Shown: positions 8,858-17,759 of the stretch, piece by piece
Position numbering within the stretch: the stretch's first letter is position 1
Layout of the letters: every line of letters begins with the position of its first letter
Source of the DNA: Halomarina salina
GTDB lineage: Archaea > Halobacteriota > Halobacteria > Halobacteriales > Haloarculaceae
Assembly: GCF_023074835.1 (NCBI RefSeq)
Contig: NZ_JALLGW010000001.1
Location: 496,001-560,000 of the forward strand
DNA: 64,000 nucleotides
Direction: 5' to 3'
The notes under the pieces: model-generated
Database searches by the model: none
Told to the model about the DNA's origin: nothing
What the model saw: the letters and a program-made list of their open reading frames with translations, nothing else
Translations under genes and position numbers: made by a program

Positions 8858-9448
8858 CGCACGTCACGTGCGTCGGTGAACGGCAAAAAGCCCCCGTCGA
8901 ACTGAGTCGCTCGCGACCCGTCAGACTGCGGTCGAGTGAAGAACATCGCTGAAGTTTTCCGAAGCTATAAACTTCAATTGAGTTTCTTCTATCCGTCCCC
9001 GTGCTCATCTCGTCTCGCCTGGAGACGTGACATCGTCGAGCACCGAATCGGCTCCATCGAGCGGCCCCAGAACCGCCATGAGCCCCAGTTCCCACTGCCG
9101 AAGGGCAGAGAGCCTAGTGTCGCGAGCGTCGGGGCGTGGTCCTGGGCGGACGGCCAGATCGGGCCCGACGTCGTGTACCTAAAACCACCACGTTCGTCGG
9201 TCTAGAACGGTTTGAACACCATTTCGTGCTCAGTGACGGTCCGACGAACGTCCGAGAACCGATACTCGGAGAGACCTATCCTAGAGACGACGTTCGAGCG
9301 TAGTAAACGGTAATATCGTTTAACTATTCTGTAGTTCTATCATTCAGGAGTCAGTAGAGAGGACGATGCTGATTCGACACGACGGGTCCGCGGGTCGACG
9401 AATGGTCTCACCACCGAGACGAGCGCAGCGAGGGGAGATCCCCCGAAG
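8858..9448. other. 591-base gene-poor interval, AT-richer than surroundings
   Basis: The interval holds stretches such as GAAGCTATAAACTTCAATTGAG (from about 8960) and TAGTAAACGGTAATATCGTTTAACTATTC (from about 9300), both promoter-like. An 89-codon plus-strand frame at 8936-9205 has an un-haloarchaeal composition (many Arg, Ser, Phe) and I do not support it. No tRNA or repeat is recognised. It may be decayed DNA between two loci. Confidence 0.4.
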
Positions 9449-11605
9449 TCACCGATTCGAGGTCGCGTCGCTGGTCTCGACCGGTTCCGACATCTCCTCG
9501 ACCGAGAGGTGGCAGGCGATGTGGTGCCCGTCGCCGACGTCCTCCAGCGCCGGGTCGTCGCGTTCGCAGACGTCGCCGATCTTCTTCGGACAGCGAGTCC
9601 GGAAGGAACAGCCCGAGGGCGGGTCGATGGGACTCGGGACGGTTCCCTCCAGCAGCACGCGGTTCGTCCGTCTGGTCGGGTCGGCGTGGGGGACCGCCGA
9701 CAGCAACGCCTGCGTGTACGGGTGGAACGGCACGTCGAACACGTCCTCGACGGTGCCGAACTCGGCGACCTCGCCGAGGTACATCACCGCGAGGCGGTCG
9801 CAGATGTGCTTGACGACGCCGATGTTGTGCGAGATGAACAGGTAGGCGATGTTCTCCTCGGCCTGTATCTCGTTGAGCAGGTTGAGGATCTGCGCCTGGA
9901 CGCTCACGTCGAGCGCCGAGACGGGTTCGTCGCAGACGATGAGTCGCGGTTCGACTGCGAGCGCGTGGGCGATGGCGACGCGCTGCTGTTGCCCGCCGGA
10001 GAACTCGTGGGGGAACTTCCCCGCGGCGTTCGCCGAGAGGCCGACACGTTCTAGCAACTCGCCGACGCGCTGGCGCTTCTCCTCGCCCGTCGCGACGCCG
10101 TGTTTCTCCATCGCGCGGCCGATGATGCCCCCCACGGTCTTGCGGGGGTTGAGCGAGGAGCCGGGGTCCTGGAATATCATCTGCATCTCCGCCCGCAGGC
10201 TCCGTATCTCGCTGTCCCCCAGTTCGTGGAGCGGCTGGTCGTCGAAGTACACCGCGCCGTCGGTGGGTTCGAGCAGTTGCAGGACGGTCCGTGCGACCGT
10301 CGACTTCCCACAGCCGGACTCGCCGACGAGTCCGACCGTCTCGCCGGGGTAGATGTCGAAGTCCACCCCGTCGACGGCCTTGACGTACCGTCGTTCGAGC
10401 TTCGGCAGGCCCCCTCCCGAACTATCGAACGAGAGGCTCCCGAGCAGTCCGTCACCGGCCGAGAAGTGCTTCTTCAGTCCCTCGACGCGCAACAGCGGGT
10501 CGCCCGAGCGGTCGACCGCCTTGCCGACGCCAGCGGCCTCCGGTACCCGTCCCTCGGAGAGGTCGAGTTCGTCGGCGCGGACGCAGGCCGCGGCCGATGG
10601 CGTCCCCTCGACGGGTTCCAGCGGTGGGTCCCCGGGCGTCTTGCACCCTTCTTCGGCGTACCGACAGCGCGGGGCGAAGTTACAGCCGGTGGGGAGGTCG
10701 GTGAGGTCCGGCATCGACCCGGCGAGCGTGGGGAGTTCGTCGTACTCGCGGTCGGTCTCCGGGATGGAGTCGATGAGCCCGCGAGTGTACGGGTGCGTCG
10801 GGCGGGCGAACAGCGCCTCCAGTTCGGCCTTCTCGACGAGGTTGCCGGCGTACATCACGCCGACGGTGTCGCAGGTCTGGGCGACGACGCCGAGGTTGTG
10901 CGTGATCATCAGGATGGCCATCCCGCGTTCGGCCTGCAGTTCGTTGAGCAGGTCGAGTATCTTCGCCTGCGTCGTCACGTCGAGCGCCGTCGTCGGTTCG
11001 TCGGCGATGATGAGGTCGGGTTCGCAGGCGAGCCCGATGGCGATGAGGACGCGCTGGCGCATCCCGCCCGAGAACTCGTGCGGGTAGTCCGAGAACCGGT
11101 CGGCGGCGTCGGGGATACCGGTCTCGGCCATCGCGTCGACGGCGATACGCTTCGCCTCGGACTCCGAGACGTCCTGGTGGCGCTCGACGGTCTCGACGAT
11201 CTGACTGCCGACCGTCAGCACGGGGTTGAGCGACCGCATCGGGTCCTGCGGGACGAGCGCGATGCGGTTGCCCCTGACGGCCTGCATCTCCCGCTCGGAC
11301 TTGGCGGCGAGGTCCTCGCCGTCGAAGAGAATCTCGCCCCCGCTCACCTCGCCGGGCCAGTCGACGAGGCCCATGATGGAGCGAGCGGTGACGGACTTGC
11401 CGGCTCCGCTCTCCCCGACGATGCCCATCGTCTCGCCCCGGTCGAGGGTGAACGAGACGTCGTTCACGGCGACGACCGGGTCGTCGTCGGTGTGGAACTC
11501 CGTACGCAGGTCCCGCACGTCGAGGAGCGGGTCGCCGGTGGCTCCTGCGCTCGTCGCGTCCGTGGCCGCGGTCGTGGTCGAGGTGGTGTCGTAGCTCTCA
11601 CTCAT
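9449..11605 (-). CDS. Fused peptide-type ABC importer ATPase (DppD-DppF)
   Basis: This 718-residue protein contains two complete ATPase domains of the Dpp/Opp family. The first has Walker [11 protein letters not shown], signature FSGGMRQR, Walker B LIIADEP, and an oligopeptide C-terminal extension with the Cys cluster [14 protein letters not shown]. The second (from about residue 375) has [24 protein letters not shown] and a second extension [15 protein letters not shown]. The Cys-rich tails bind an iron-sulfur cluster in characterised Opp/Dpp ATPases. It ends the operon and starts four bases after the dppC-like gene. It energises uptake through the two permeases. Confidence 0.93.
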   Translation of the reverse strand: MSESYDTTSTTTAATDATSAGATGDPLLDVRDLRTEFHTDDDPVVAVNDVSFTLDRGETMGIVGESGAGKSVTARSIMGLVDWPGEVSGGEILFDGEDLAAKSEREMQAVRGNRIALVPQDPMRSLNPVLTVGSQIVETVERHQDVSESEAKRIAVDAMAETGIPDAADRFSDYPHEFSGGMRQRVLIAIGLACEPDLIIADEPTTALDVTTQAKILDLLNELQAERGMAILMITHNLGVVAQTCDTVGVMYAGNLVEKAELEALFARPTHPYTRGLIDSIPETDREYDELPTLAGSMPDLTDLPTGCNFAPRCRYAEEGCKTPGDPPLEPVEGTPSAAACVRADELDLSEGRVPEAAGVGKAVDRSGDPLLRVEGLKKHFSAGDGLLGSLSFDSSGGGLPKLERRYVKAVDGVDFDIYPGETVGLVGESGCGKSTVARTVLQLLEPTDGAVYFDDQPLHELGDSEIRSLRAEMQMIFQDPGSSLNPRKTVGGIIGRAMEKHGVATGEEKRQRVGELLERVGLSANAAGKFPHEFSGGQQQRVAIAHALAVEPRLIVCDEPVSALDVSVQAQILNLLNEIQAEENIAYLFISHNIGVVKHICDRLAVMYLGEVAEFGTVEDVFDVPFHPYTQALLSAVPHADPTRRTNRVLLEGTVPSPIDPPSGCSFRTRCPKKIGDVCERDDPALEDVGDGHHIACHLSVEEMSEPVETSDATSNR

Positions 11606-11609
11606 GGTT

Positions 11610-12512
11610 TCACTGCTCCACCGTGTCGACCTTCGGGTCCAGCACGTCGCGCAGGCCGTCGCCGAGCATGTTGAACCCGATGACGGCGAAGGCGATGGCG
11701 AAGCCGGGGAAGATGATCATCCACGGTGCGGTCTGCATGAACCCCCGACCGTTGTTTATCATCAGCCCCCAGGACGGTTTCGGGGGCTGTGCGCCGAGGC
11801 CGAGGAACGACAGCGACGCCTCCGCCAGCATGGCGAAGGCGATGTTTATCGAGGCCTGCACCAGCAGCGGCGCGAGGCAGTTCGGGAGCACCTCCCGGAA
11901 CACGATGTAGGAGTCCGTCTCGCCGCGAGCGACGGCGGACTCGACGTACTCCTCGTTGCGTTCGGAGAGCGCCGCCGACCGCCCGACGCGGGCGATGTAC
12001 GGGGTGTAGACGAACGCCAGCGCGAGGACGACGTTGTTCAGGTTCGGCCCGAGGACCACCATCACCGTCAGCGCGAGGAGGATGGGCGGGAACGCCATCG
12101 CGGCGTCCATCACGCGCATCAACCCCTCGTCGACGAGTCCGCCGGAGTAGCCGGCGACGACGCCGATGGTCGTCCCGACGAGCAACGCGCCGACGATGGA
12201 GCCGAAGCCGACGTACAGCGAGATGCGACTCCCCATCACGATGCGGCTGAAGATGTCGCGCCCGAGGTCGTCCGTTCCGAACAGGTGGTCCGCCGACGGG
12301 GCCTCCGAGCGGTCCGCGACGTTCGTCTCCGAGATGGAGTACGGCGCGATGACCGGCGCGAGCGCCGCGACGAGGACGAGCGTCAGGACGACGACCAGCC
12401 CGAGCATCGCCTTCGTGTTGTGGCGGAACTGCCGGGCGAGGTGTCCGTAGCGCTCTTTCTGGGCAGTCGAGAGGCCGAAGCGCGAACTCGTCGTCGAGGA
12501 GTCCGTCGCCAT
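11610..12512 (-). CDS. Peptide-type ABC transporter permease (DppC-like)
   Basis: A 300-residue inner permease subunit. A soluble N-terminus and 'RQFRHNTKAMLGLVVVLTLVLVAAL' (first helix, residues about 27-52) are followed by a periplasmic-type loop with 'HLFGTDDLGRDIFSRIVMGSRISLYVG', the hallmark of OppC/DppC proteins, and a BPD_transp_1 core with the EAA-type loop 'RNEEYVESAVARGE'. About six helices are expected. Its ATG shares one base with the stop of the DppB-like gene (TGATG), and the ATPase gene follows after four bases, so expression is coupled. Confidence 0.93.
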   Translation of the reverse strand: MATDSSTTSSRFGLSTAQKERYGHLARQFRHNTKAMLGLVVVLTLVLVAALAPVIAPYSISETNVADRSEAPSADHLFGTDDLGRDIFSRIVMGSRISLYVGFGSIVGALLVGTTIGVVAGYSGGLVDEGLMRVMDAAMAFPPILLALTVMVVLGPNLNNVVLALAFVYTPYIARVGRSAALSERNEEYVESAVARGETDSYIVFREVLPNCLAPLLVQASINIAFAMLAEASLSFLGLGAQPPKPSWGLMINNGRGFMQTAPWMIIFPGFAIAFAVIGFNMLGDGLRDVLDPKVDTVEQ

Positions 12513-13474
12513 CAGCTCTCACCCCCGTAGCGGATGCGCGGGTCGAAGTACGCGTACAGCACGTCGGCCGCGAGGTTCGACAGCATGTACATCACCGCGA
12601 CGACGATGATACAGCCCTGTAGCAGGGGGATGTCCCGCGACTGGATGGCGGTGAGGGTGAGCTGTCCCATCCCCGGCCAGAAGAACACCTGTTCGAGGAC
12701 GACGATGCCCCCGAAGGCGTACGCGAACTGGAACGCGACGACCGTGATGACCGGGATGACGGCGTTGCGAAACGCGTGTCTGAGCACGACGACGCGTTCG
12801 CTCATCCCCTTCGCGCGGGCGAGTTTGACGTACTCGTCGCCCAGTTCCTCGAGCATCGACGACCGCGTCATCCGCATCACGTACGCCGTCAGCGCGAACC
12901 CCATCGACGTCGCCGGCAACACGAGGTGGCGGAGCGTCGTCCCCCACCCGTCCTGCGACGGCGGGGCGTAGCCCCCCGTCGGGAACCAGTTCAGCCAGAC
13001 GGCGAACACGAGGATGAACACCAGCCCCCAGAGGAAGATGGGGATGGAGACGCCGACGAACCCGAACATCGAGGCGGCGACGTCGGCCGGTTCGTTCTGC
13101 TTCACGGCGGCGATGACGCCCAGCGGCAGCGACATGACCACGGCGAACGCCGTCGCGGCGACCGCTAGCAGCAGCGACCGCGGCAGTCGCTCGGCGATGA
13201 GCCCCCAGACGGGGCCGCCGAAGCGGATGGACTCCCCGAGGTCCAGGTGGAACAGCGCCCACAGCCAGTCGACGTACTGCTTCCAGAGCGGCTCGTTCAG
13301 CCCGAGGTCCGCACGCAACGCCTGCAGGCTCGCCTCGTTGGCGTTCGGACCGAGGATGAGCACCGCGACGTCGCCCGGCAGCACGTTCGTGACGACGAAC
13401 GTGATGAGCGTCACGAACAGCAGGGTCACCGAGAGGAACCCCACGCGCCGCAGCAGGTAGCTGACCATCGACAT
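12512..13474 (-). CDS. Peptide-type ABC transporter permease (DppB-like)
   Basis: I place the start at ATG 13474 (MSMVSYLLRRVGFLS), two bases after the binding-protein stop; the frame is open further upstream but only in shadow sequence. The 320-residue protein has the DppB/OppB pattern: first helix 'VTLLFVTLITFVVTNVLPGD', then 'NLDLG'-type text as 'FHLDLGESIRFGGPVW', and the EAA-type loop 'LGDEYVKLARAKGMSERVV' with 'HAFRNAVIPVITV'. Six membrane helices are expected. It forms the translocation channel with the adjacent DppC-like subunit. Confidence 0.93.
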   Translation of the reverse strand: MSMVSYLLRRVGFLSVTLLFVTLITFVVTNVLPGDVAVLILGPNANEASLQALRADLGLNEPLWKQYVDWLWALFHLDLGESIRFGGPVWGLIAERLPRSLLLAVAATAFAVVMSLPLGVIAAVKQNEPADVAASMFGFVGVSIPIFLWGLVFILVFAVWLNWFPTGGYAPPSQDGWGTTLRHLVLPATSMGFALTAYVMRMTRSSMLEELGDEYVKLARAKGMSERVVVLRHAFRNAVIPVITVVAFQFAYAFGGIVVLEQVFFWPGMGQLTLTAIQSRDIPLLQGCIIVVAVMYMLSNLAADVLYAYFDPRIRYGGES

Positions 13475-13476
13475 GG

Positions 13477-15141
13477 CTAGCTTTCGAGCCAGTTGTCGTG
13501 GAAGCGCAGCGTCGACCCGTCGGGCGTGCCGATCTTCCCCTTGTACCGGGGCTGTGCGCCGTAGAGGTTCGCCTGCCAGAACAGCAGCAGGTGACCCGCA
13601 CGGTCGTCGTGCATGATCTGCGTCGCCTCCTTGTACAGTTTCGCGCGCTCGGCCTCGTCGTACAGGTGTCGCGCCTCCTCGACCTTGCTGTTGTACTCGT
13701 CGTTCGACCAGCCGGTGAAGAAGAACGCCCCCTCCGGGTGGAGGAACTTGTAGAACGACACGTCGGGGTAGTAGAGCGCGAGGTACGACGACGTGGTCGC
13801 CTCGAAGTTCTTCTTCGAGTAGACGTCGCTGAGCCACGAGTTCCAGGTTATCTTCTGGATGTTCAGTTCGATACCGGCCTCGCTGGCCTGGTCGGCGATG
13901 ACCTGTGCGGCCTGGACCTGCGCGGGGTACGACTGGGGTATCTTGAACGAGACGCTGAACCCGTCGCCCATCCCCGCGTTCTCCAGGTGCTCCTGGGCCT
14001 TGTCGAGGTCACGCGGTCGCGGTTGCACGTCCTCGTTCACCCAGGGACTCTCGGGCGTCGCCGGACTCGCCGTCGGCTGACCGGTGCCGTACAGCGCCGC
14101 CTCCGTCACCTCCGCCTTGTCGAACGAGTAGTCGAGTGCGAGCCGCGCGTCCCGGTTGTCGAACGGCGCCTGCTCGCAGTTCATCCCGAGGTAGACGAGC
14201 GACTTGGGGAAGTTCTTCTCGAAGCGGACCGAACCGTTCTGCTGGATGCGCTGGACGTCCTTCGGCGGGATGCCGTTGATGAAGTCGTACTCGCCCGCCG
14301 TGAACGACTGGAGGCGGACGCTGGCGTCGGCGATCTCGGACTTGACGACCTTGTCGATGAACGGCCCGTTCTCCTCGCTCGCCGCCCAGTAGTCGTCGAA
14401 CTTCGTCATCGTGAACGACGACTCGACCTCGCGGCTGTCGTACTGGTACGGTCCGGTACCGATGGGCTCCTTTATCTCGCTCTTCTCGGCCTCCGACGCC
14501 GGCACCACCGCGAGTTCCGCCGTCGACATCTTCGCGATGAACGGGGCGAACGGCTCGGACAGCGTCACCGAGAACTCGTAGTCGCTCGGGGCCGCCATCG
14601 AGTCCACCATCTGCATGAACCCGTTGGCGACAAACTTCTCGTTGCCGGCGACCCGCTCGTAGGAGGCCTTCACGTCTTCGGCGGTCATCTCCTCGCCGTT
14701 GTGGAACGTCACCCCCTCGTGGAGCGTGAACGAGAGCTTCGTGTTGTCCTCCGACGTCTCCATCTCCTTCGCCAGGAGCGGCTCGAACGTGTAGTCCGGC
14801 TGGAGTCGGACGAGCCCCTCGACCATGTTCTCCAGGACGCGCTTCGACGCCGCGGCCGTGTCGATGTGCGGGTCGAGCCCCTGGACCGGGACCGCGCCGC
14901 CCCACTTGAGCGTCCCGCCGGACTGGGCGTTGCCCACGTTGGCGGTGGTCCCTGTGGCACCACCGGTACCGCCGCCTCCGCCCCCGCCGGTGGTTCCGCC
15001 GCCGTCTCCGTCGGAGCCGCCGCCACCGAGGCAGCCAGCCAGACCGAGAGCCCCCGCCGACGCTGCCGCGATGAAACGCCGCCGGGCGAGGCCGGTTCTA
15101 TCACTGTCGTCGCTGTCGTGCCCGCTGCTATCCCGCCGCAT
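13477..15141 (-). CDS. Tat-exported lipoprotein, peptide/solute-binding protein (SBP family 5)
   Basis: I choose ATG 15141 (MRRDSSGHDSDD...) because a twin-arginine signal 'GLARRRFIAAASAGALGLAGC' follows directly, with lipobox LAGC, and a TATA-like box lies 27 bases upstream. The 554-residue product is a Gly-rich-linker lipoprotein anchored outside the membrane. The SBP_bac_5 fold is shown by 'GLDPHIDTAAASKRVLENMVEGLVR', 'LHEGVTFHNGEEMTAEDVKASYER' (both split by the length rule) and 'EPIGTGPYQYDSRE'. It captures peptides or similar solutes for the permeases encoded immediately downstream (2-base gap). Confidence 0.94.
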   Translation of the reverse strand: MRRDSSGHDSDDSDRTGLARRRFIAAASAGALGLAGCLGGGGSDGDGGGTTGGGGGGGTGGATGTTANVGNAQSGGTLKWGGAVPVQGLDPHIDTAAASKRVLENMVEGLVRLQPDYTFEPLLAKEMETSEDNTKLSFTLHEGVTFHNGEEMTAEDVKASYERVAGNEKFVANGFMQMVDSMAAPSDYEFSVTLSEPFAPFIAKMSTAELAVVPASEAEKSEIKEPIGTGPYQYDSREVESSFTMTKFDDYWAASEENGPFIDKVVKSEIADASVRLQSFTAGEYDFINGIPPKDVQRIQQNGSVRFEKNFPKSLVYLGMNCEQAPFDNRDARLALDYSFDKAEVTEAALYGTGQPTASPATPESPWVNEDVQPRPRDLDKAQEHLENAGMGDGFSVSFKIPQSYPAQVQAAQVIADQASEAGIELNIQKITWNSWLSDVYSKKNFEATTSSYLALYYPDVSFYKFLHPEGAFFFTGWSNDEYNSKVEEARHLYDEAERAKLYKEATQIMHDDRAGHLLLFWQANLYGAQPRYKGKIGTPDGSTLRFHDNWLES

Positions 15142-15163
15142 GATACCACCAACCGCACACCGA

Positions 15164-15176
15164 CTAATAAATTTAT
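15164..15176 (-). promoter_or_regulatory. TATA-like box of the dpp-type operon
   Basis: On the minus strand CATAAATTTATTAG is centred about 27 bases before the ATG at 15141. This is the AT-rich island expected for an archaeal TATA box and implies a leaderless operon mRNA. The divergent hydrolase gene starts 237 bases away. Confidence 0.65.
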
Positions 15177-15378
15177 GGAAAGTCGGTCTGTCGCTCGTGT
15201 CAGCACGATTGAACGGCTCCCTGCCCAGTCCGTCGACGGACGTGCAACTTACCCGCGCGGAAGGAACTGGAGTCGAGCGCACACGGGAGCGGGCAATCGA
15301 GGATGAGTAGCCGAAGTGTCACATTCCCCGCAGGTGCCGGAATCGTGAAGTACGAGCGCTCGAAACGCGGTATCCAAC

Positions 15379-16620
15379 ATGCCCATCCGAGAGGCACGAC
15401 TCCGCGACGACCTCGAGGCGAACGCCGCACTCGGGGCCGTCGAGGGGCCGGGACACGGCCGCACCGTACTCACCGGCACCGACGCCGACCGAGCCGCCAG
15501 GGACCAGTTCGTCGACCGACTGGAGGACGCCGGACTCGCGGTCCGGGTCGACGCCGTCGGCAACGTCGTCGGTCGGTGGACGCCCGACGGGGCGGACCCG
15601 AACGCCGCACCGGTCGCCGCCGGGAGCCACCTCGACTCCGTCCCCGAGGGCGGCATCTTCGACGGCCCGCTGGGCGTCTACGCCGCGCTCGAAGCCGTCC
15701 GCGCGCTCCGGGAGGACGACGCGGACCTCGCCCGACCGGTCGAGGTGGTGAGCCTCACCGAGGAGGAGGGTCAGCGGTTCGGCGGCGGCCTCGTCGGCAG
15801 CAGCGTCGCCAGCGGCGACACGTCGCTCGAAGCGGCGCTCTCGCTCGACGACGACGGCGAGACGCTGGAGGAGGCGCTCGCCGCCATCGGCTACCACGGC
15901 GAGGGACGACTCGACGCGAGCGAGTGGGACGCCTGGGTCGAACTCCACGTCGAACAGGGGACGCGACTGGAGGCGGCCGCGGTTCCGGCCGGTGTCGTCA
16001 CCAGCATCACCGGCCTCGCTCGCTGCTCGGTCACGGTGACGGGGGAAGCGAACCACGCGGGAACGACGCCGATGGGCGAACGCGCCGACGCGCTCGCCGC
16101 CGCCAGCGAGTTCGTCCTGGACGTCGAGCGTGCCGCCGAGGCCCGGACCGAGGTCTCCGAGTCGGCGGTGGGGACCGTCGGCCACCTCGACGTCGCGCCG
16201 AACGCGCCGAACGTCATCTCCGGCCGCGTCGAGGTGACCGTCGACGTACGCGACGTCGACTACGACTCGGTCGAGGCCATCGTCGCCGCCGCCCGCGACA
16301 GTCTCGACCGCCTCGAACGCGAGCGTGGCGTCGAGACGACGTTCGAGCGGCCGTGGGAGCGTCGGCCCGTCCCGATGGACGACCGGGTCCGCGAGGCGTT
16401 CCACGACGCCGGCGCGGCCCGCGGCGTGACGACGACCGACCTCCACTCCGGGGCGGCCCACGACACGATGCACCTCGCGAACGTCACCGACGCCGGTCTC
16501 CTCTTCGCTCCGTCGCGCGACGGCGTCTCGCACAACCCCCGCGAGTGGACCGACTGGAGCGACTGCGCCGCGGCGACCGAGGTGCTCGCTGGCGCGATCG
16601 CCGACCTCGCCGCCGACTGA
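15379..16620 (+). CDS. M20-family zinc amidohydrolase (hydantoinase/carbamoylase type)
   Basis: This 413-residue enzyme belongs to the group containing N-carbamoyl-L-amino-acid hydrolases, allantoate amidohydrolases and beta-ureidopropionase-like enzymes. Visible metal-site motifs are GSHLDSVPEGGIFDGPLG (His and bridging Asp, about residues 75-92), EEEGQRFGGG, ELHVEQG and the C-terminal SHNPREWT. The lid domain begins near 'GEANHAGTTPMGERAD'. It cleaves a ureido or amide bond in the cytoplasm. It is divergent from the peptide-type importer and followed by an IclR regulator, so the three probably form one uptake and breakdown unit. The exact substrate is not shown. Confidence 0.9.
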   Translation: MPIREARLRDDLEANAALGAVEGPGHGRTVLTGTDADRAARDQFVDRLEDAGLAVRVDAVGNVVGRWTPDGADPNAAPVAAGSHLDSVPEGGIFDGPLGVYAALEAVRALREDDADLARPVEVVSLTEEEGQRFGGGLVGSSVASGDTSLEAALSLDDDGETLEEALAAIGYHGEGRLDASEWDAWVELHVEQGTRLEAAAVPAGVVTSITGLARCSVTVTGEANHAGTTPMGERADALAAASEFVLDVERAAEARTEVSESAVGTVGHLDVAPNAPNVISGRVEVTVDVRDVDYDSVEAIVAAARDSLDRLERERGVETTFERPWERRPVPMDDRVREAFHDAGAARGVTTTDLHSGAAHDTMHLANVTDAGLLFAPSRDGVSHNPREWTDWSDCAAATEVLAGAIADLAAD

Positions 16621-16626
16621 CGAATC

Positions 16627-16666
16627 GGCGACTCGGCAACTCGGTGACCCGGCGACCCGGCGACCG
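16627..16666 (+). repeat. Five tandem 8-bp repeats (GGCGACYC-like)
   Basis: The units read GGCGACTC, GGCAACTC, GGTGACCC, GGCGACCC, GGCGACCG, starting seven bases after the hydrolase stop codon. They are imperfect but in register. They may be a simple slippage repeat, a transcript-end element or a binding array. Confidence 0.7.
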
Positions 16667-16765
16667 CAGACCCCCGACTGGCCCCGTCACTCGTCGCTAC
16701 CGTCCTCTCGAAACCGTCCGAGAGCGCCGCTACCCGCCACTCCGAGCCTAACGACGGGGTGTTCT

Positions 16766-16779
16766 CACATAGCGAACGC
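16766..16779 (+). repeat. Direct repeat copy 1, CACATAGCGAACGC
   Basis: This 14-base element recurs with one mismatch at 16902-16915. It shares the half-site GCGAACG with the inverted repeat at 16814-16838. It lies about 180 bases before the IclR start. Confidence 0.7.
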
Positions 16780-16813
16780 GATTCGGTCACAGACCGGTCG
16801 GAAACGGCGTTCT

Positions 16814-16838
16814 GCGCGAACGTGTGCACCGTTCGCGC
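16814..16838. promoter_or_regulatory. Perfect inverted repeat upstream of the IclR gene, candidate operator
   Basis: The arms GCGCGAACG and CGTTCGCGC match perfectly over 9 bp with a 7-base spacer TGTGCAC. The whole site is about 106-130 bases before the IclR ATG. Perfect 9-bp symmetry in front of a regulator gene suggests an autoregulatory operator; an RNA hairpin is the alternative. Confidence 0.6.
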
Positions 16839-16901
16839 TGGTTTGTTGAGATAGCTCGAATCCGGCCGGTTCGGGGGTTGGAGTGGAGACTCTCGATTCC
16901 G

Positions 16902-16915
16902 CACATAGCAAACGC
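16902..16915 (+). repeat. Direct repeat copy 2, CACATAGCAAACGC, overlapping the likely TATA region
   Basis: This is the second copy of the element at 16766, with A for G at one position, 136 bases downstream. ACATAGCAAA lies about 35 bases before the IclR ATG at 16944, so the repeat coincides with the likely TATA position. A bound repressor here would block the basal machinery. Confidence 0.6.
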
Positions 16916-16943
16916 CTTTGTGCCTCCGTGACACACCGTCCGT

Positions 16944-17759
16944 ATGACCGACCGCGACCCGCCGACCGGGACCCGCACGCTCACGACGGTACAGCACGCC
17001 TTCGACGTCGTGCGCGCACTGGAGGAGCTGGACGGGGCCGGCGTCACCGAACTCGCCGACCGACTCGGCATGTCGAAGAGCGCGGTGTACAGCCACCTCG
17101 CGACGCTGAAGGAGGAGCGCTTCGTCGTGAAAGAGGGCACCACGTACGAGCTGAGCCTCCAGTTCCTCCTGCTCGGCGAGTACGTCCGCAATCGCCACGT
17201 GCTGTACCGGCACGGTAACCGGGTCCTCGAAGAGCTGGCCGAGGAGACGGGCGAGTACGCCCACCTCGCGACCGAACAGCACGGTCTCGGCGTGAACCTC
17301 TACAAGGTGCGTGGCGAGAAGGCCGTCGGCAGCGACTACCAGACCTCGAAGCTCCAGCGCCCGGACTTCCTCCACTTCTCGGCGACGGGCAAGGCCATCC
17401 TCGCCTCCCTCCCCGAGGAGCGCGTCCACGACATCGTCGACCGCTACGGACTCGAACGGAAGACCGAGCGCACCATCACCGACCGCGACGCCCTGTTCGC
17501 CGACCTCGAACGGGTTCGCGAGCGCGGCTACTCGACGAACGACGAGGAGGAGGTGAAGGGACTCCAGGCGGTCGGCGCACCGGTCCGGGACGCGAGCGGA
17601 CGAGTGCTCGGCTCCATCTCCGTCTCCGGGCCGGTCAACCGCATGCGCGAGGAGGAGTACCACGACTTCGTCATCGAGCGGGTCACCAACGCCGCCAACG
17701 TCGTCGAGGTGAACGTCAACATGGCGGGCACGGCCACGGACCTGCCGACGTTCGACTGA
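16944..17759 (+). CDS. IclR-family transcriptional regulator
   Basis: This 271-residue regulator has an N-terminal winged helix-turn-helix (about 15-75: 'VTELADRLGMSKSAVYSHLATL', 'ERFVVKEGTTYELS') and a C-terminal GAF-like effector domain (about 90-260: 'GNRVLEELAEETGEYAHLA', 'LHFSATGKAILASL', 'APVRDASGRVLGSISVSGP'). IclR proteins bind small metabolites and repress or activate catabolic operons. The gene lies 324 bases behind the amidohydrolase on the same strand, so the importer/hydrolase locus is its likely target. The repeats upstream are candidate operators. A decayed IclR HTH lies less than 400 bases downstream. Confidence 0.92.
   Translation: MTDRDPPTGTRTLTTVQHAFDVVRALEELDGAGVTELADRLGMSKSAVYSHLATLKEERFVVKEGTTYELSLQFLLLGEYVRNRHVLYRHGNRVLEELAEETGEYAHLATEQHGLGVNLYKVRGEKAVGSDYQTSKLQRPDFLHFSATGKAILASLPEERVHDIVDRYGLERKTERTITDRDALFADLERVRERGYSTNDEEEVKGLQAVGAPVRDASGRVLGSISVSGPVNRMREEEYHDFVIERVTNAANVVEVNVNMAGTATDLPTFD

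Noticed and set aside
8936-9205. 89-codon frame in the empty interval before the importer ATPase
   Set aside because: Composition is basic and aromatic, unlike haloarchaeal proteins, and no family is recognisable.
16627-16666. Tandem 8-mers as a CRISPR array
   Set aside because: Units are only 8 bases, contiguous, with no spacers and no cas genes.
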